In this document: positions 7,319 through 15,844 of the stretch, piece after piece | Numbering within the stretch: position 1 is the stretch's first letter | Layout: every line of letters begins with the position of its first letter | Source: GCA-2731375 sp964344935 | GTDB taxonomy: Bacteria > Pseudomonadota > Alphaproteobacteria > GCA-2731375 | Direction: 5' to 3' | Assembly (NCBI GenBank): GCA_964344935.1 | Contig: CAYFPL010000003.1 | Span: 372,001 to 436,000, forward strand | Length of the DNA: 64,000 bases | The notes under the pieces: generated by a model | What the model was told of the DNA's origin: nothing | The model's database searches: none | The model's input: only the letters and a program-made list of their open reading frames with translations | Program-made: the position numbers and the translations under genes

Positions 7319-8437
7319 ATGAACAATCCAGGATCCGAGGAAAATTTAAGGTCTACCCCCCTGCACGGTTTGCAGGTGGAACTGGGCGGCAAGATGGTGC
7401 CATTCGCCGGCTATGAAATGGCGGTGAATTTCCCCCTTGGGGTGCTTGGCGAACATAAGCATACCCGCGCCGCCGCCGGCTTGTTCGACGTTTCGCACAT
7501 GGGCCAGATCCGCCTGCATGGCGACGACCGCGCCCAGGCGTTGGAAGCCCTGCTGCCGGCTGACATCGCCAATCTGGCGCCGGGCGCCATGCGCTATAGC
7601 CAGTTGACCAACGACCAGGGGGGCATCATCGATGACCTGATCGTCACCAACCGGGGTGATCATCTGTTGCTGGTTGTCAATGGCGCCAACAAAGAGGGCG
7701 ATCTGGCGCACATGCAGGGGGCGTTGCCTGCGGCCATCGAGGTCGAGCATCGCACCGAGGATGCCCTGTTGGCGCTGCAAGGCCCCGCTGCGGCGGCCGT
7801 CGCGGCGCGTCTGGCACCCGGTGTCGAAGAGCTGGTCTTCATGACCTGCCAGCCTGCACAGATCGGCGGTGTGGACTGCTTGGTCTCCCGCGCCGGTTAC
7901 ACCGGCGAAGACGGCTTCGAAATTTCCCTTCCCGGTGATCGAGCAGAAGAGGTCGCCCGCCTTTTATTGGCTGAGGATGAGGTGGAACCGATTGGCCTCG
8001 GTGCACGGGATTCCCTGCGCCTGGAGGCGGGCTTGTGCCTGCATGGCCACGATATCGATATCACGACGACGCCGGTGGAAGCGGGACTGACCTGGTCGAT
8101 CCAGAAGAGCCGCCGCGAAGGCGGCGGATTCCCGGGCGCCGGTATCATCCTGGCGCAGATCGAAAACGGCGCGGAACGAAAGCGGGTGGGCATATTGCCC
8201 GAAGGCCGCGCCCCGGCCCGTGAAGGCACGCAAGTGGTGGACGCAAACGGCAGCGAAATTGGCGCCATCACCTCTGGCGGCTTTGGTCCCACTTTAGGCG
8301 GACCCGTCGCCATGGGCTATGTGTCCGCCGCCCATGCCGGTCTGGAGACATCATTGGGGTTGATGGTGCGGGGCAAATCCCTGCCGGCCAAGGTGGCAAG
8401 AATGCCGTTCGTTCCCGCCGGATATTTCAGGGGTTAG
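7319..8437 (+). CDS. gcvT: Glycine cleavage system T protein (aminomethyltransferase)
   Basis: Transfers the methylene group from aminomethyl-lipoyl-GcvH to tetrahydrofolate and releases ammonia. The 372-residue protein has the GcvT fold: TPLHGLQVELGGKMVPFAGY at the N-terminus, the DVSHMGQ motif, the folate-side SRAGYTGEDGFEI motif, LGARDSLRLEAGLCL, and a C-terminal barrel ending in SLPAKVARMPFVP. GGAGGG at 7309 serves ATG 7319. First gene of gcvT-H-PA-PB, under the glycine riboswitch. Confidence 0.96.
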   Translation: MNNPGSEENLRSTPLHGLQVELGGKMVPFAGYEMAVNFPLGVLGEHKHTRAAAGLFDVSHMGQIRLHGDDRAQALEALLPADIANLAPGAMRYSQLTNDQGGIIDDLIVTNRGDHLLLVVNGANKEGDLAHMQGALPAAIEVEHRTEDALLALQGPAAAAVAARLAPGVEELVFMTCQPAQIGGVDCLVSRAGYTGEDGFEISLPGDRAEEVARLLLAEDEVEPIGLGARDSLRLEAGLCLHGHDIDITTTPVEAGLTWSIQKSRREGGGFPGAGIILAQIENGAERKRVGILPEGRAPAREGTQVVDANGSEIGAITSGGFGPTLGGPVAMGYVSAAHAGLETSLGLMVRGKSLPAKVARMPFVPAGYFRG

Positions 8438-8450
8438 AGGAGAGGAAAAG

Positions 8451-8828
8451 ATGAGCACGATCTATTACACCGAAGAACATGAATGGCTCGAAGTAGAGGG
8501 CGATGTGGGCACCTGCGGCATCACCGAATTCGCCCAGGAGCAACTGGGCGATATCGTTTATGTGGAATTGCCCGATGTGGGCCGCGAGGTGGCCCAGAAC
8601 GACGAGATCGCGGTGGTCGAATCAGTCAAAGCGGCGTCCGAACTCTATGCCCCGGTCAGCGGTGAGGTGATCGAAAGCAATGAGGAACTGGCTGACGATC
8701 CAGCACGGGTCAACACCGATGCCATGGGCGATGGCTGGTTCTTCAAACTGAGGCTGAGCGACGCGGAAGAGCTTGAGAACCTGCTCGACGCGGATGCCTA
8801 TGCCACCCTGATTGCGGGACAAAGCTGA
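8451..8828 (+). CDS. gcvH: Glycine cleavage system H protein (lipoyl carrier)
   Basis: Carries the aminomethyl group between P, T and L proteins on a swinging lipoyl arm. The 125-residue protein starts MSTIYYTEEHEWLEV, and the lipoylated lysine is Lys60 in VVESVKAASE, followed by PVSGEV. AGGAGAGG lies before ATG 8451. The stop codon overlaps the gcvPA ATG by one base (TGATG). The L protein is not in the window; it is normally shared with other dehydrogenase complexes. Confidence 0.97.
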   Translation: MSTIYYTEEHEWLEVEGDVGTCGITEFAQEQLGDIVYVELPDVGREVAQNDEIAVVESVKAASELYAPVSGEVIESNEELADDPARVNTDAMGDGWFFKLRLSDAEELENLLDADAYATLIAGQS

Positions 8829-10174
8829 TGCGCTATCTGCCACATACGCCAGCCGACCGGCAGGCCATGCTGGCGGCCATTGGCGCCAAGGAGATCGACG
8901 ATCTGTTCGTCGACGTACCGAAAGGGGCGCTCTTGGGGGATCCGTTGGACTTGCCCGGCCATGCCGGCGAAATGGAAGTGCAGCAACAGATCGCCGCCAT
9001 GGCCGGGCGAAATCTGTCGGCTGGTGAAGCGGCTTCGTTCCTGGGTGCAGGCGCCTACCGCCATCACGTGCCGGCGGCAGTAGATCACCTGATCCAACGT
9101 TCTGAGTTTCTTACCGCCTATACCCCGTATCAGCCGGAGGTAAGCCAAGGCACCCTGCATTACCTGTTCGAATTCCAGACCCAGGTGGCGATGTTGACGG
9201 GTATGGAAGTGGCGAATGCATCCATGTACGACGGTGCCTCTGCCTGTGCCGAAGCGGTGCTGATGGCCCACCGTGTCACTAAGCGGAACAAGGCGGTGTT
9301 ATGCGGCGGCCTGCACCCCCATTATCGGGAAGCCACGGAAACGGTGACGCAGTTCATCGATTTCCAGGTCGATGCAAGACCTCCCAAGGTCGAGGAAATC
9401 GAGGACCTGGCGTCTTTGGTCGATGATGAAGCCGCCTGCGTGGTGGTGCAGAACCCCGACTTATTTGGCCGCTTGCACGATCTCAGACCCATCGCCGAAG
9501 CCGCCCACAGCAAAGGCGCGCTATTGATTGCCGTGGTGACGGAAGCGATCTCGTTCGGTGCCGTTATGTCGCCGGGCGAAATGGGCGCCGACATCGTGGT
9601 GGGCGAGGCGCAATCCATCGGCAATTCCCTGAACTTCGGCGGGCCGTATCTGGGCCTGTTCGCGACGCGGCAGAAGTATATGCGGCAGATGCCGGGACGC
9701 CTGTGCGGCGAGACCGTGGACGAGACCGGCCGGCGTGGCTATGTGCTGACATTGTCCACACGGGAACAGCATATCCGCCGGGAAAAAGCGACGTCCAACA
9801 TCTGCACCAATTCAGGCCTGTGCTGCCTGGCCTTTTGCATTCATCTCTCCCTGTTGGGCGAAGTGGGTCTGCGCAAGCTGGCACAGATCAACCATGCCCG
9901 CGCTGCCGCGCTTGCCGAGCGGCTGGGCGGTGTCGACGGTGTCCAGGTCCTGAATGAAACTTTCTTCAATGAATTCACCGTGCGTCTGCCCAAGCCGGCG
10001 GCGCAGGTCGTGGCGGAACTGGCCGGCCGTGGCGTCCTGGCCGGGGTGCCGGTCAGCCGGCTTTACCCCGACGAGCCCGATCTCGCCGATCTGTTGCTGG
10101 TGGCGGCTACGGAAACCAATACGGATAGCGATGTGGATGCCCTTGTAGAGGGACTGGGGGAGGTGTTGTCATGA
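8828..10174 (+). CDS. gcvPA: Glycine dehydrogenase (decarboxylating) subunit 1
   Basis: First half of the split P protein, 448 residues, matching the N-terminal PLP-fold domain of the single-chain enzyme. It begins MRYLPHTPADRQAMLAAIG and carries the conserved FLGAGAYRHHVPAAV and YTPYQPEVSQGTLHYLFEFQ region, cut short here: see residues 72-120. This subunit lacks the PLP lysine and acts as the structural partner of gcvPB. It overlaps gcvPB by four bases (ATGA), so the halves are made together. Confidence 0.96.
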   Translation: MRYLPHTPADRQAMLAAIGAKEIDDLFVDVPKGALLGDPLDLPGHAGEMEVQQQIAAMAGRNLSAGEAASFLGAGAYRHHVPAAVDHLIQRSEFLTAYTPYQPEVSQGTLHYLFEFQTQVAMLTGMEVANASMYDGASACAEAVLMAHRVTKRNKAVLCGGLHPHYREATETVTQFIDFQVDARPPKVEEIEDLASLVDDEAACVVVQNPDLFGRLHDLRPIAEAAHSKGALLIAVVTEAISFGAVMSPGEMGADIVVGEAQSIGNSLNFGGPYLGLFATRQKYMRQMPGRLCGETVDETGRRGYVLTLSTREQHIRREKATSNICTNSGLCCLAFCIHLSLLGEVGLRKLAQINHARAAALAERLGGVDGVQVLNETFFNEFTVRLPKPAAQVVAELAGRGVLAGVPVSRLYPDEPDLADLLLVAATETNTDSDVDALVEGLGEVLS

Positions 10175-11694
10175 CCAACCCGAACGACATTCAGACCAGC
10201 AGTGGCCATCGCGGCCTGGATCTGGCCGAACCCCTGATTTTCGAATTGGACAATCCCGGCCTCTGCGGCGTCGATTTGCCCGAACCACCAGATGCGCCAA
10301 ACCGACTGGGTGGGCTGGACCGTTCCGCACCGATCGGTCTGCCCGGCTTGTCCGAACCCCAGGTGATCCGACATTTCGTGCGCCTGTCGCGGAACAACTT
10401 CGCTATTGATGCCGGCCTTTATCCTCTGGGCTCGTGTACCATGAAGCACAATCCGCGCCTGAACGAGAAACTGGCGCGGCTGCCCGGCTTCTCCGATCTA
10501 CACCCCATGCAGCCGGAGGAAACCATACAGGGCGCTTTGGAGCTCATGGACAGCCTGTCGGATTGGCTCTTGCAACTAACGGGTATGTCCGCGATTGCCA
10601 TGTCGCCCGCCGCCGGCGCACACGGGGAATTGTGCGGCCTGATGTGTATCCGCGCCGCATTGGAGGCCCAGGGCAACCCGCGCCAGGTGGTGCTGGTGCC
10701 GGAATCGGCCCATGGCACCAACCCGGCCACGGCCGCCATCTGCGGCTACCGGGTCGAGGAGATACCCGCCGATGACCGCGGCAAGGTGGACCTAGCGGCC
10801 CTGAAGGAAAAACTGGGGCCGGAGGTTGCGGCGATCATGCTGACCAACCCCAACACCTGTGGCCTGTTCGAAAACGACATTGTGGAGATCGCCGAGGCCG
10901 TGCACGCCGCCGGTGCCTATTTCTATTGCGACGGGGCCAATTTCAACGCCATCGTCGGCAAGGTGCGGCCCGGCGATCTGGGCATCGACTGCATGCACCT
11001 GAATTTACACAAGACCTTCTCCACCCCCCATGGCGGCGGCGGTCCGGGCAGCGGCCCGGTGGTTTTGGCCGAGGCCCTGGCCCCCTTCGCGCCGTTGCCC
11101 ATGGTGGTGCGAGGTGAAGATGGGCCAAAGCTGGTGGAACAGCGCAGGGAAGCAGACGGCACTGCCGCCTCGTTCGGGCGTCTGAAGGGCTTTCACGGCC
11201 AAATGGGTATGTTCGTCCGGGCTTTGGCGTTTATCCTGAGCCATGGCGCCGACGGTCTGCGCCAGGCCTCCGAGGACGCAGTACTGAATGCCAACTATGT
11301 CCTGGCCCGGCTCAAGGATCTGTTCACGTTGTCCTATCCTGGGCCCTGCATGCACGAGGTTCTGTTCGATGACAGCTTCCTCAAGGACACCGGCGTCTCC
11401 ACCCTGGATTTCGCAAAGGCCATGATTGATGAAGGCTTCCACCCCATGACCATGTACTTCCCCCTGGTGGTCTCGGGCGCCATGCTGATCGAGCCCACGG
11501 AATCGGAATCCAAGGACAGCCTGGACCAGTTCATCGCTTCCATGCGCCATCTGGCGGAACGGGCTTTGGCGGGCGATGTGGACTATTTCACCGGCGCACC
11601 CCACTTGGCGCCTTACCGCCGGCTGGACGAAACCCAGGCCGCCCGCAAACCGGTGCTGCGCTGGCACCCGGACATCCCGGAGGCGGCGGAATAA
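10171..11694 (+). CDS. gcvPB: Glycine dehydrogenase (decarboxylating) subunit 2
   Basis: PLP-bearing half of the split P protein, which decarboxylates glycine and passes the remaining aminomethyl group to GcvH. The 507-residue protein has the PLP Schiff-base lysine at Lys281 in HLNLHKTFSTPHGGGGPG, the upstream YPLGSCTMKHNP motif and SAHGTNPATA. Length is typical of the two-subunit form. A frame running into the following crotonase-family gene is a shadow; the true next start is 11717. Confidence 0.97.
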   Translation: MTNPNDIQTSSGHRGLDLAEPLIFELDNPGLCGVDLPEPPDAPNRLGGLDRSAPIGLPGLSEPQVIRHFVRLSRNNFAIDAGLYPLGSCTMKHNPRLNEKLARLPGFSDLHPMQPEETIQGALELMDSLSDWLLQLTGMSAIAMSPAAGAHGELCGLMCIRAALEAQGNPRQVVLVPESAHGTNPATAAICGYRVEEIPADDRGKVDLAALKEKLGPEVAAIMLTNPNTCGLFENDIVEIAEAVHAAGAYFYCDGANFNAIVGKVRPGDLGIDCMHLNLHKTFSTPHGGGGPGSGPVVLAEALAPFAPLPMVVRGEDGPKLVEQRREADGTAASFGRLKGFHGQMGMFVRALAFILSHGADGLRQASEDAVLNANYVLARLKDLFTLSYPGPCMHEVLFDDSFLKDTGVSTLDFAKAMIDEGFHPMTMYFPLVVSGAMLIEPTESESKDSLDQFIASMRHLAERALAGDVDYFTGAPHLAPYRRLDETQAARKPVLRWHPDIPEAAE

Positions 11695-11716
11695 TCAGAA
11701 GAAGCAGGAGGAAACA

Positions 11717-12442
11717 ATGATCGACTACGGCGTTTACGAGGACCTGTTGATCGAGAAAGACGACGGCGTCATGACAATCACCCTAAATGCGCCGGACAAC
11801 CTGAATGCCTTCACTGCCGGCATGCATAATGCTCTCTCCCGCATCTGGACGGATATCCATGACGACCCGGAAGTTGATGTCGTCGTCCTGACGGGCGCCG
11901 GGAGGGCCTTTTCCGCCGGCGGCAACGTGGTCGCCATGCAGACAAAGATCGATGATCCGGACCTGTGGGACCAGGGCATGCCGGAAGCCAAGCGTATCAT
12001 CTTCCGCATGCTGGAATGCGACAAACCGATCATCGCCAGGGTCAACGGCCATGCGGTGGGTTTGGGTGCCACGATCGCGTTGTTCTGCGATGTCATCATT
12101 GCGGCCGAAAACGCCAAGATCGGCGACCCTCATGTCAATGCCGGTCTGGTCGCCGGCGACGGCGGTGCGGTGATCTGGCCGCAATTGATCGGCTTTGCCC
12201 GCGCCAAGGAATATCTCTTCACGGGCGATCTGATGACGGCGGCGGAGGCCGAACGCATCGGCCTGATCAACCATTGCGTCCCCATGGACGAACTGGACGA
12301 CAAGGTCTACAGCCTGGCCCGACGCCTGGCCTCCGGAGCCTCGAAATCCATCCGCTGGACCAAACAGGTGGTCAATATCCCCCTGCGCCAATTGGCCCAT
12401 TCCATGATGGACCTGAGCCTAAGCGTCGAAACCCAGTCCTAA
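11717..12442 (+). CDS. Crotonase-superfamily protein with an in-frame stop near its end
   Basis: Enoyl-CoA hydratase/isomerase fold, 241 residues as read. AGGAGG at 11706 serves ATG 11717. It has the CoA-binding AGRAFSAGGN and the VNGHAVGLGATIALFCDV oxyanion segment. The two glutamates used by true hydratases are replaced (Thr119 where ELA normally lies and His139 where PE normally lies), so hydration of enoyl-CoA is doubtful. The frame stops at TAA 12440-12442, but 23 more codons continue in frame to a TAG at 12512 and spell a normal crotonase tail ending KRKPNFTGG. With them the protein would be about 265 residues, the family length. It is placed after the gcv operon, probably by read-through from it. 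Confidence 0.8.
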   Translation: MIDYGVYEDLLIEKDDGVMTITLNAPDNLNAFTAGMHNALSRIWTDIHDDPEVDVVVLTGAGRAFSAGGNVVAMQTKIDDPDLWDQGMPEAKRIIFRMLECDKPIIARVNGHAVGLGATIALFCDVIIAAENAKIGDPHVNAGLVAGDGGAVIWPQLIGFARAKEYLFTGDLMTAAEAERIGLINHCVPMDELDDKVYSLARRLASGASKSIRWTKQVVNIPLRQLAHSMMDLSLSVETQS

Positions 12443-12510
12443 CTGTCCGGCGACCACCGAGAGGCTGTTACTGCCTTCACCAACAAGCGGAAACCGAATT
12501 TTACCGGAGG

Positions 12511-12951
12511 TTAGGCGCTGAAATCGATCACTCGGTCCTGGGATACGGCCTGGCGGATCTCGTCGGGCATGGCGACGGCGCGGATCTGGCGGCCGCCTTC
12601 GCCTTCGCCATAAGCCCAGACGCGGACTTCGTGGCCCATGGCCAGTTCCTCCGCGCCGTGGGTGAAGCGGTGACGCAGGCGGAATGATTTGCCGCCGAAA
12701 CTTTCGATCTGCGAAGACAGGGTGATGACGTCGTCGTAGTAAGCGGGGCGGAAGAACTCCGCCTCGTTCTTGACCAGGGGGCAGCCGATGAAATTCGTGG
12801 TCGCCATCATCTCGGCGAAGGGCACGCCGGCGGCCTTGAACAGGTTATGGCAGCCCGCGTCCATCCAGGCGAAATAATTGGGATTGAAGATAATTCCGGC
12901 CGGGTCGCAGTGGCCCCAATCCACACGATAGCGCTGGGCAACAATCAGCAT
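12511..12951 (-). CDS. Acyl-CoA thioesterase, 4HBT family
   Basis: Single hot-dog-fold protein of 146 residues. The segment QRYRVDWGHCDPAGIIFNPN is the signature of the 4-hydroxybenzoyl-CoA thioesterase group, with the catalytic aspartate in HCDPAG. I used ATG 12951 (MLIVAQRYRVDWG); upstream in-frame codons run into nth and look non-native. It lies 22 bases downstream of nth on the same strand and ends within the extended frame of the convergent crotonase gene. The exact acyl-CoA substrate cannot be read from sequence. Confidence 0.85.
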   Translation of the reverse strand: MLIVAQRYRVDWGHCDPAGIIFNPNYFAWMDAGCHNLFKAAGVPFAEMMATTNFIGCPLVKNEAEFFRPAYYDDVITLSSQIESFGGKSFRLRHRFTHGAEELAMGHEVRVWAYGEGEGGRQIRAVAMPDEIRQAVSQDRVIDFSA

Positions 12952-12973
12952 TCCTAATCTCCGGAAAAGTCTC

Positions 12974-13612
12974 TCATTCTGCCGTGGTCTTGCCTTTGAA
13001 ACGGCATAGATCGTTGACCACACAGGCGGGACAGTCAGGTTTGCGCGCCTTGCAGACATAGCGGCCGTGCAGGATCAGCCAATGGTGGGCATGCTGCAGA
13101 TAGGCCTTAGGCACACGCTTTTCCAGCTTCCGTTCCACTTCCAGGGGCGTCTTGCCGGGCGCCAGGCCGGTGCGGTTGCCAAGGCGGAAGAGGTGCGTAT
13201 CCACCGCGATCGTTGGCTGGCCGAAAGCGATATTGCAGACCACGTTGGCGGTCTTGCGCCCGACGCCGGGCAGTGTCTCCAGTTCCTCGCGGGTCTGCGG
13301 TACTTCACCGCCATATTCGTCCAGCAACCGGCGGCTCAACGCCATGACATTCTTGGCCTTGGTATTGAACAGCCCAATGGTGCGGATGTGCTGTTTCAAT
13401 TTCCCAATGCCAAATTTCAGCATATCGGCCGGATTATCCACTTCTTCAAACAGCGCCTTGGTGGCCTTGTTCACGCCCACATCCGTAGCCTGGGCCGAGA
13501 GCACCACGGCGACCAGCAGGGTATAGGTGTTTGAATAGTTCAATTCCCCCTGCGGTTCCGGATCGGCGGCCTGCAGGCGGGCAAAGAAGCTCTCGATATC
13601 AGCCTTTTTCAT
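12974..13612 (-). CDS. nth: Endonuclease III (DNA glycosylase/AP lyase)
   Basis: Removes oxidised pyrimidines in base-excision repair. The 212-residue protein has the helix-hairpin-helix LPGVGRKTANVV with the catalytic lysine, the catalytic aspartate in AVDTHLFRL, and the C-terminal 4Fe-4S loop CKARKPDCPACVVNDLC in C-x6-C-x2-C-x5-C spacing. All match the E. coli enzyme. It is divergent from the DUF2244 gene, 17 bases away, a pairing often seen in alphaproteobacteria. Confidence 0.96.
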   Translation of the reverse strand: MKKADIESFFARLQAADPEPQGELNYSNTYTLLVAVVLSAQATDVGVNKATKALFEEVDNPADMLKFGIGKLKQHIRTIGLFNTKAKNVMALSRRLLDEYGGEVPQTREELETLPGVGRKTANVVCNIAFGQPTIAVDTHLFRLGNRTGLAPGKTPLEVERKLEKRVPKAYLQHAHHWLILHGRYVCKARKPDCPACVVNDLCRFKGKTTAE

Positions 13613-13629
13613 GGTCTAAACTGAATCCT

Positions 13630-14130
13630 ATGGGGAACGAACGGTTATTCAAGGGGTCCGAGTTGCTGTTTGATGCTGAATTGCGTCCAAACCGCAGCCT
13701 TTCGCCGAGGGGGTTCCGCATCCTGATGCTCGCGGTTTGCATCGTCTCCCTTGTCGTCGGTTTGGGTTTCTTCATCCAGGGTGCCTGGCCGGTGCTTGGT
13801 TTCCTCGGTCTGGATGTAGCCGCAATTTACCTCGCCTTCCGGATCAGCTACCGCGCCGGCGGCCTCAGGGAAACCGTCAAGCTTTCGAAGGATGAATTGT
13901 CCATTCACCGCATCCATCCGGGCGGCGGCCGGCGAAGTTGGTCGTTCCAGCCCTATTGGGCCCGGGTCCGGCTGGTGGTTGACGAGGTCGAGGATGTGGG
14001 CAGCCATGGGGCCGTCGTGGTCGCATCCCACGGCCGCGCGGTTCACTTGGGCACCTTTCTTGCGCCCGAGGAACGGCGGAGCTTTGCCGATGCTCTGACA
14101 TCGGCCCTGGCACGGCTGGGGCGGCAATAG
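13630..14130 (+). CDS. DUF2244 membrane protein
   Basis: Uncharacterised inner-membrane protein, 166 residues, with two adjacent hydrophobic helices (ILMLAVCIVSLVVGLGFFI and the WPVLGFLGLDVAAIYLAF segment, residues about 32-70) and a soluble C-terminal domain ending in FLAPEERRSFADALTSAL. This is the DUF2244 layout. ATG 13630 was chosen because upstream in-frame codons lie inside the divergent nth. The stop is one base before the end of dapB on the other strand. No function is established. Confidence 0.8.
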   Translation: MGNERLFKGSELLFDAELRPNRSLSPRGFRILMLAVCIVSLVVGLGFFIQGAWPVLGFLGLDVAAIYLAFRISYRAGGLRETVKLSKDELSIHRIHPGGGRRSWSFQPYWARVRLVVDEVEDVGSHGAVVVASHGRAVHLGTFLAPEERRSFADALTSALARLGRQ

Positions 14131-14131
14131 A

Positions 14132-14938
14132 CTACAGACCCAAAACATCCGCCATGCCGTAAAGGCCCGGTTCCTTGTCGGCCAGCCAGCGGGCGGCACG
14201 CAGCCCGCCACGTGCGAAGATGGCCCGATCGGTGGCTTTGTGGCTCAACTCCACTCGTTCATCGTCGGCGGCGAAGATGACACTGTGTTCGCCGGCCACG
14301 TTGCCGCCCCTGAGCGCCGCATAGCCGATATCGCCCCGACGCCGCTCGCCAGTGATACCGTGGCGGCCGCCTTGCAGCACCTCGTCATGGTCGATGCCCC
14401 GGCCCTTGGCCGCGGCCCGGCCAAGCAGCAATGCTGTGCCGGAAGGGGCATCAACCTTGTAGCGATGATGCATCTCCACGATCTCGATATCGAAATCGTC
14501 ATCCAGATAGGCCGCCATGCGTTCGGCCAGGACGGCCAGGACATTGACGCCAAGGCTCATATTGCCTTCGCGCATGATGGCCACGCTCTCGGCTGCCTTG
14601 GCGATGGCGGCGTCATCCTCTTCCGTGGTGCCCGTGGTGCCGATCACCATTCTGGTTCCGGTTTCCGCCGCCAGGGCCACATGGGCCACGGTGGCGGCCG
14701 GGGTGGTAAAATCAAGCACCACATCGGACCGTTCGAACATCGCTTTGGGATCAGGCTCGACCGCCAACCCCAATGGGCCGAGCCCGGCCAACTCGCCCAG
14801 GTCCTGGCCGATGGCTTCGTGTTCGGGATGCTCGCTGCCGCCGGCGATGGCGCAGCCGTCTGCGGCCGCGATCTGGCGCAGCAGATTGATGCCCATGCGG
14901 CCGGCACAGCCGACGACCCCGATTTGCAGATCCGACAT
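14132..14938 (-). CDS. dapB: 4-hydroxy-tetrahydrodipicolinate reductase
   Basis: Second committed step of the lysine and diaminopimelate pathway. The 268-residue protein shows the N-terminal dinucleotide fold (GVVGCAGRMGINLL), GTTG in the NADPH loop, and the substrate and catalytic motif EMHHRYKVDAPSGTALLLG. Length and motifs are standard for DapB. It is monocistronic here: the neighbour on its start side is divergent and the neighbour on its stop side is convergent. Confidence 0.96.
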   Translation of the reverse strand: MSDLQIGVVGCAGRMGINLLRQIAAADGCAIAGGSEHPEHEAIGQDLGELAGLGPLGLAVEPDPKAMFERSDVVLDFTTPAATVAHVALAAETGTRMVIGTTGTTEEDDAAIAKAAESVAIMREGNMSLGVNVLAVLAERMAAYLDDDFDIEIVEMHHRYKVDAPSGTALLLGRAAAKGRGIDHDEVLQGGRHGITGERRRGDIGYAALRGGNVAGEHSVIFAADDERVELSHKATDRAIFARGGLRAARWLADKEPGLYGMADVLGL

Positions 14939-15032
14939 GTCCTATCCTCCCCAAGAAACACGGTGATTTTACACCATTGCGCGCGCCCATGGACTGGATA
15001 TCTTGGCGCTGGGTCCTATAAGCTGGGCGGCG

Positions 15033-15800
15033 ATGTTAATCACGCTCAATGCCACCGGGAAGATTTGGGCTGTGCCCGCCATCCGCGGCCAGGCGCAGTC
15101 CCTCCGTGCCCTGCACGACGGCTTGCGCCGCAAGCTTCAACCCGGCGACTGCCTGGTCTATCTGGGCAATCACATGGGGTATGGCGCCGAAGTCGTGGAA
15201 ACGGTGGACGAACTGCTCCGTTTCCGCAAGGAACAGAAGGAAATCCAAGTTGCCCACCTGCGCGGCGCGCAGGAGGAGATGTGGGTAAAACTGCTGGAGA
15301 TCCAGTGGGCCATGCAGCCCGAGGAAACCTTCGAATGGATGATGGCCCATGGGGTCGAGGCAACCTTGCGGGCTTATGGCGGCGACCCGGACGAAGCGCC
15401 GGCGAAGTTCCGCTCCGGCGTCGTGGTCACAACGCGCTGGACCACGGAACTCCGCGAGCGCTTTCAATCCCATCCCGGTCACTACGAATTCCTGCATGGC
15501 CTGGCCTCGGCCGCGCCCACATCCGATGGCCGGCTGCTCTTCGTAAGCGCTGGCGTTGATCCGGCTAAGCCGTTGGAAAAACAGAACGATGCCTTTTGGT
15601 GGAACAGTGCCGGCTTCGAGGAGCTGGCCGCACCATTTGGGGGATTTACCTACGTTATTCGTGGATTCGACGGCGACTATGGCGGTATAAAGACGGCGCC
15701 GAACGGCATCACCATCGATGCCGCCGAAAGCGCCCACGGGCCGTTGCGGGCGACCGCCTTTGGCCCAGATGGTGCCATTCTTGACAGTCTGGCAGCCTGA
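15033..15800 (+). CDS. Degenerate metallophosphoesterase-fold protein (probable pseudo-phosphatase)
   Basis: The 255-residue protein aligns by eye with the Ser/Thr protein phosphatase/ApaH fold, but each metal-binding motif is changed. IWAVPAIRG (residues 11-19) stands for the usual IGDIHG. GNHMGYG (45-51) stands for GDYVDRG. LRGAQEE (76-82) stands for RGNHEE. LLFVSAG stands for the histidine-bearing FVHAG, and VIRGFD stands for the late GH motif. The spacing and the PxxPLEKQ...WW core are kept. So the fold looks intact while the metal site is gone, which suggests a binding or regulatory role. ATG 15033 is chosen over 15003 because it starts just before the first strand. Divergent from dapB. 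Confidence 0.65.
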   Translation: MLITLNATGKIWAVPAIRGQAQSLRALHDGLRRKLQPGDCLVYLGNHMGYGAEVVETVDELLRFRKEQKEIQVAHLRGAQEEMWVKLLEIQWAMQPEETFEWMMAHGVEATLRAYGGDPDEAPAKFRSGVVVTTRWTTELRERFQSHPGHYEFLHGLASAAPTSDGRLLFVSAGVDPAKPLEKQNDAFWWNSAGFEELAAPFGGFTYVIRGFDGDYGGIKTAPNGITIDAAESAHGPLRATAFGPDGAILDSLAA

Positions 15801-15844
15801 TCCGTTAGCGGAAACTTCGATAGTTATTACGGGAACCTTTGACC

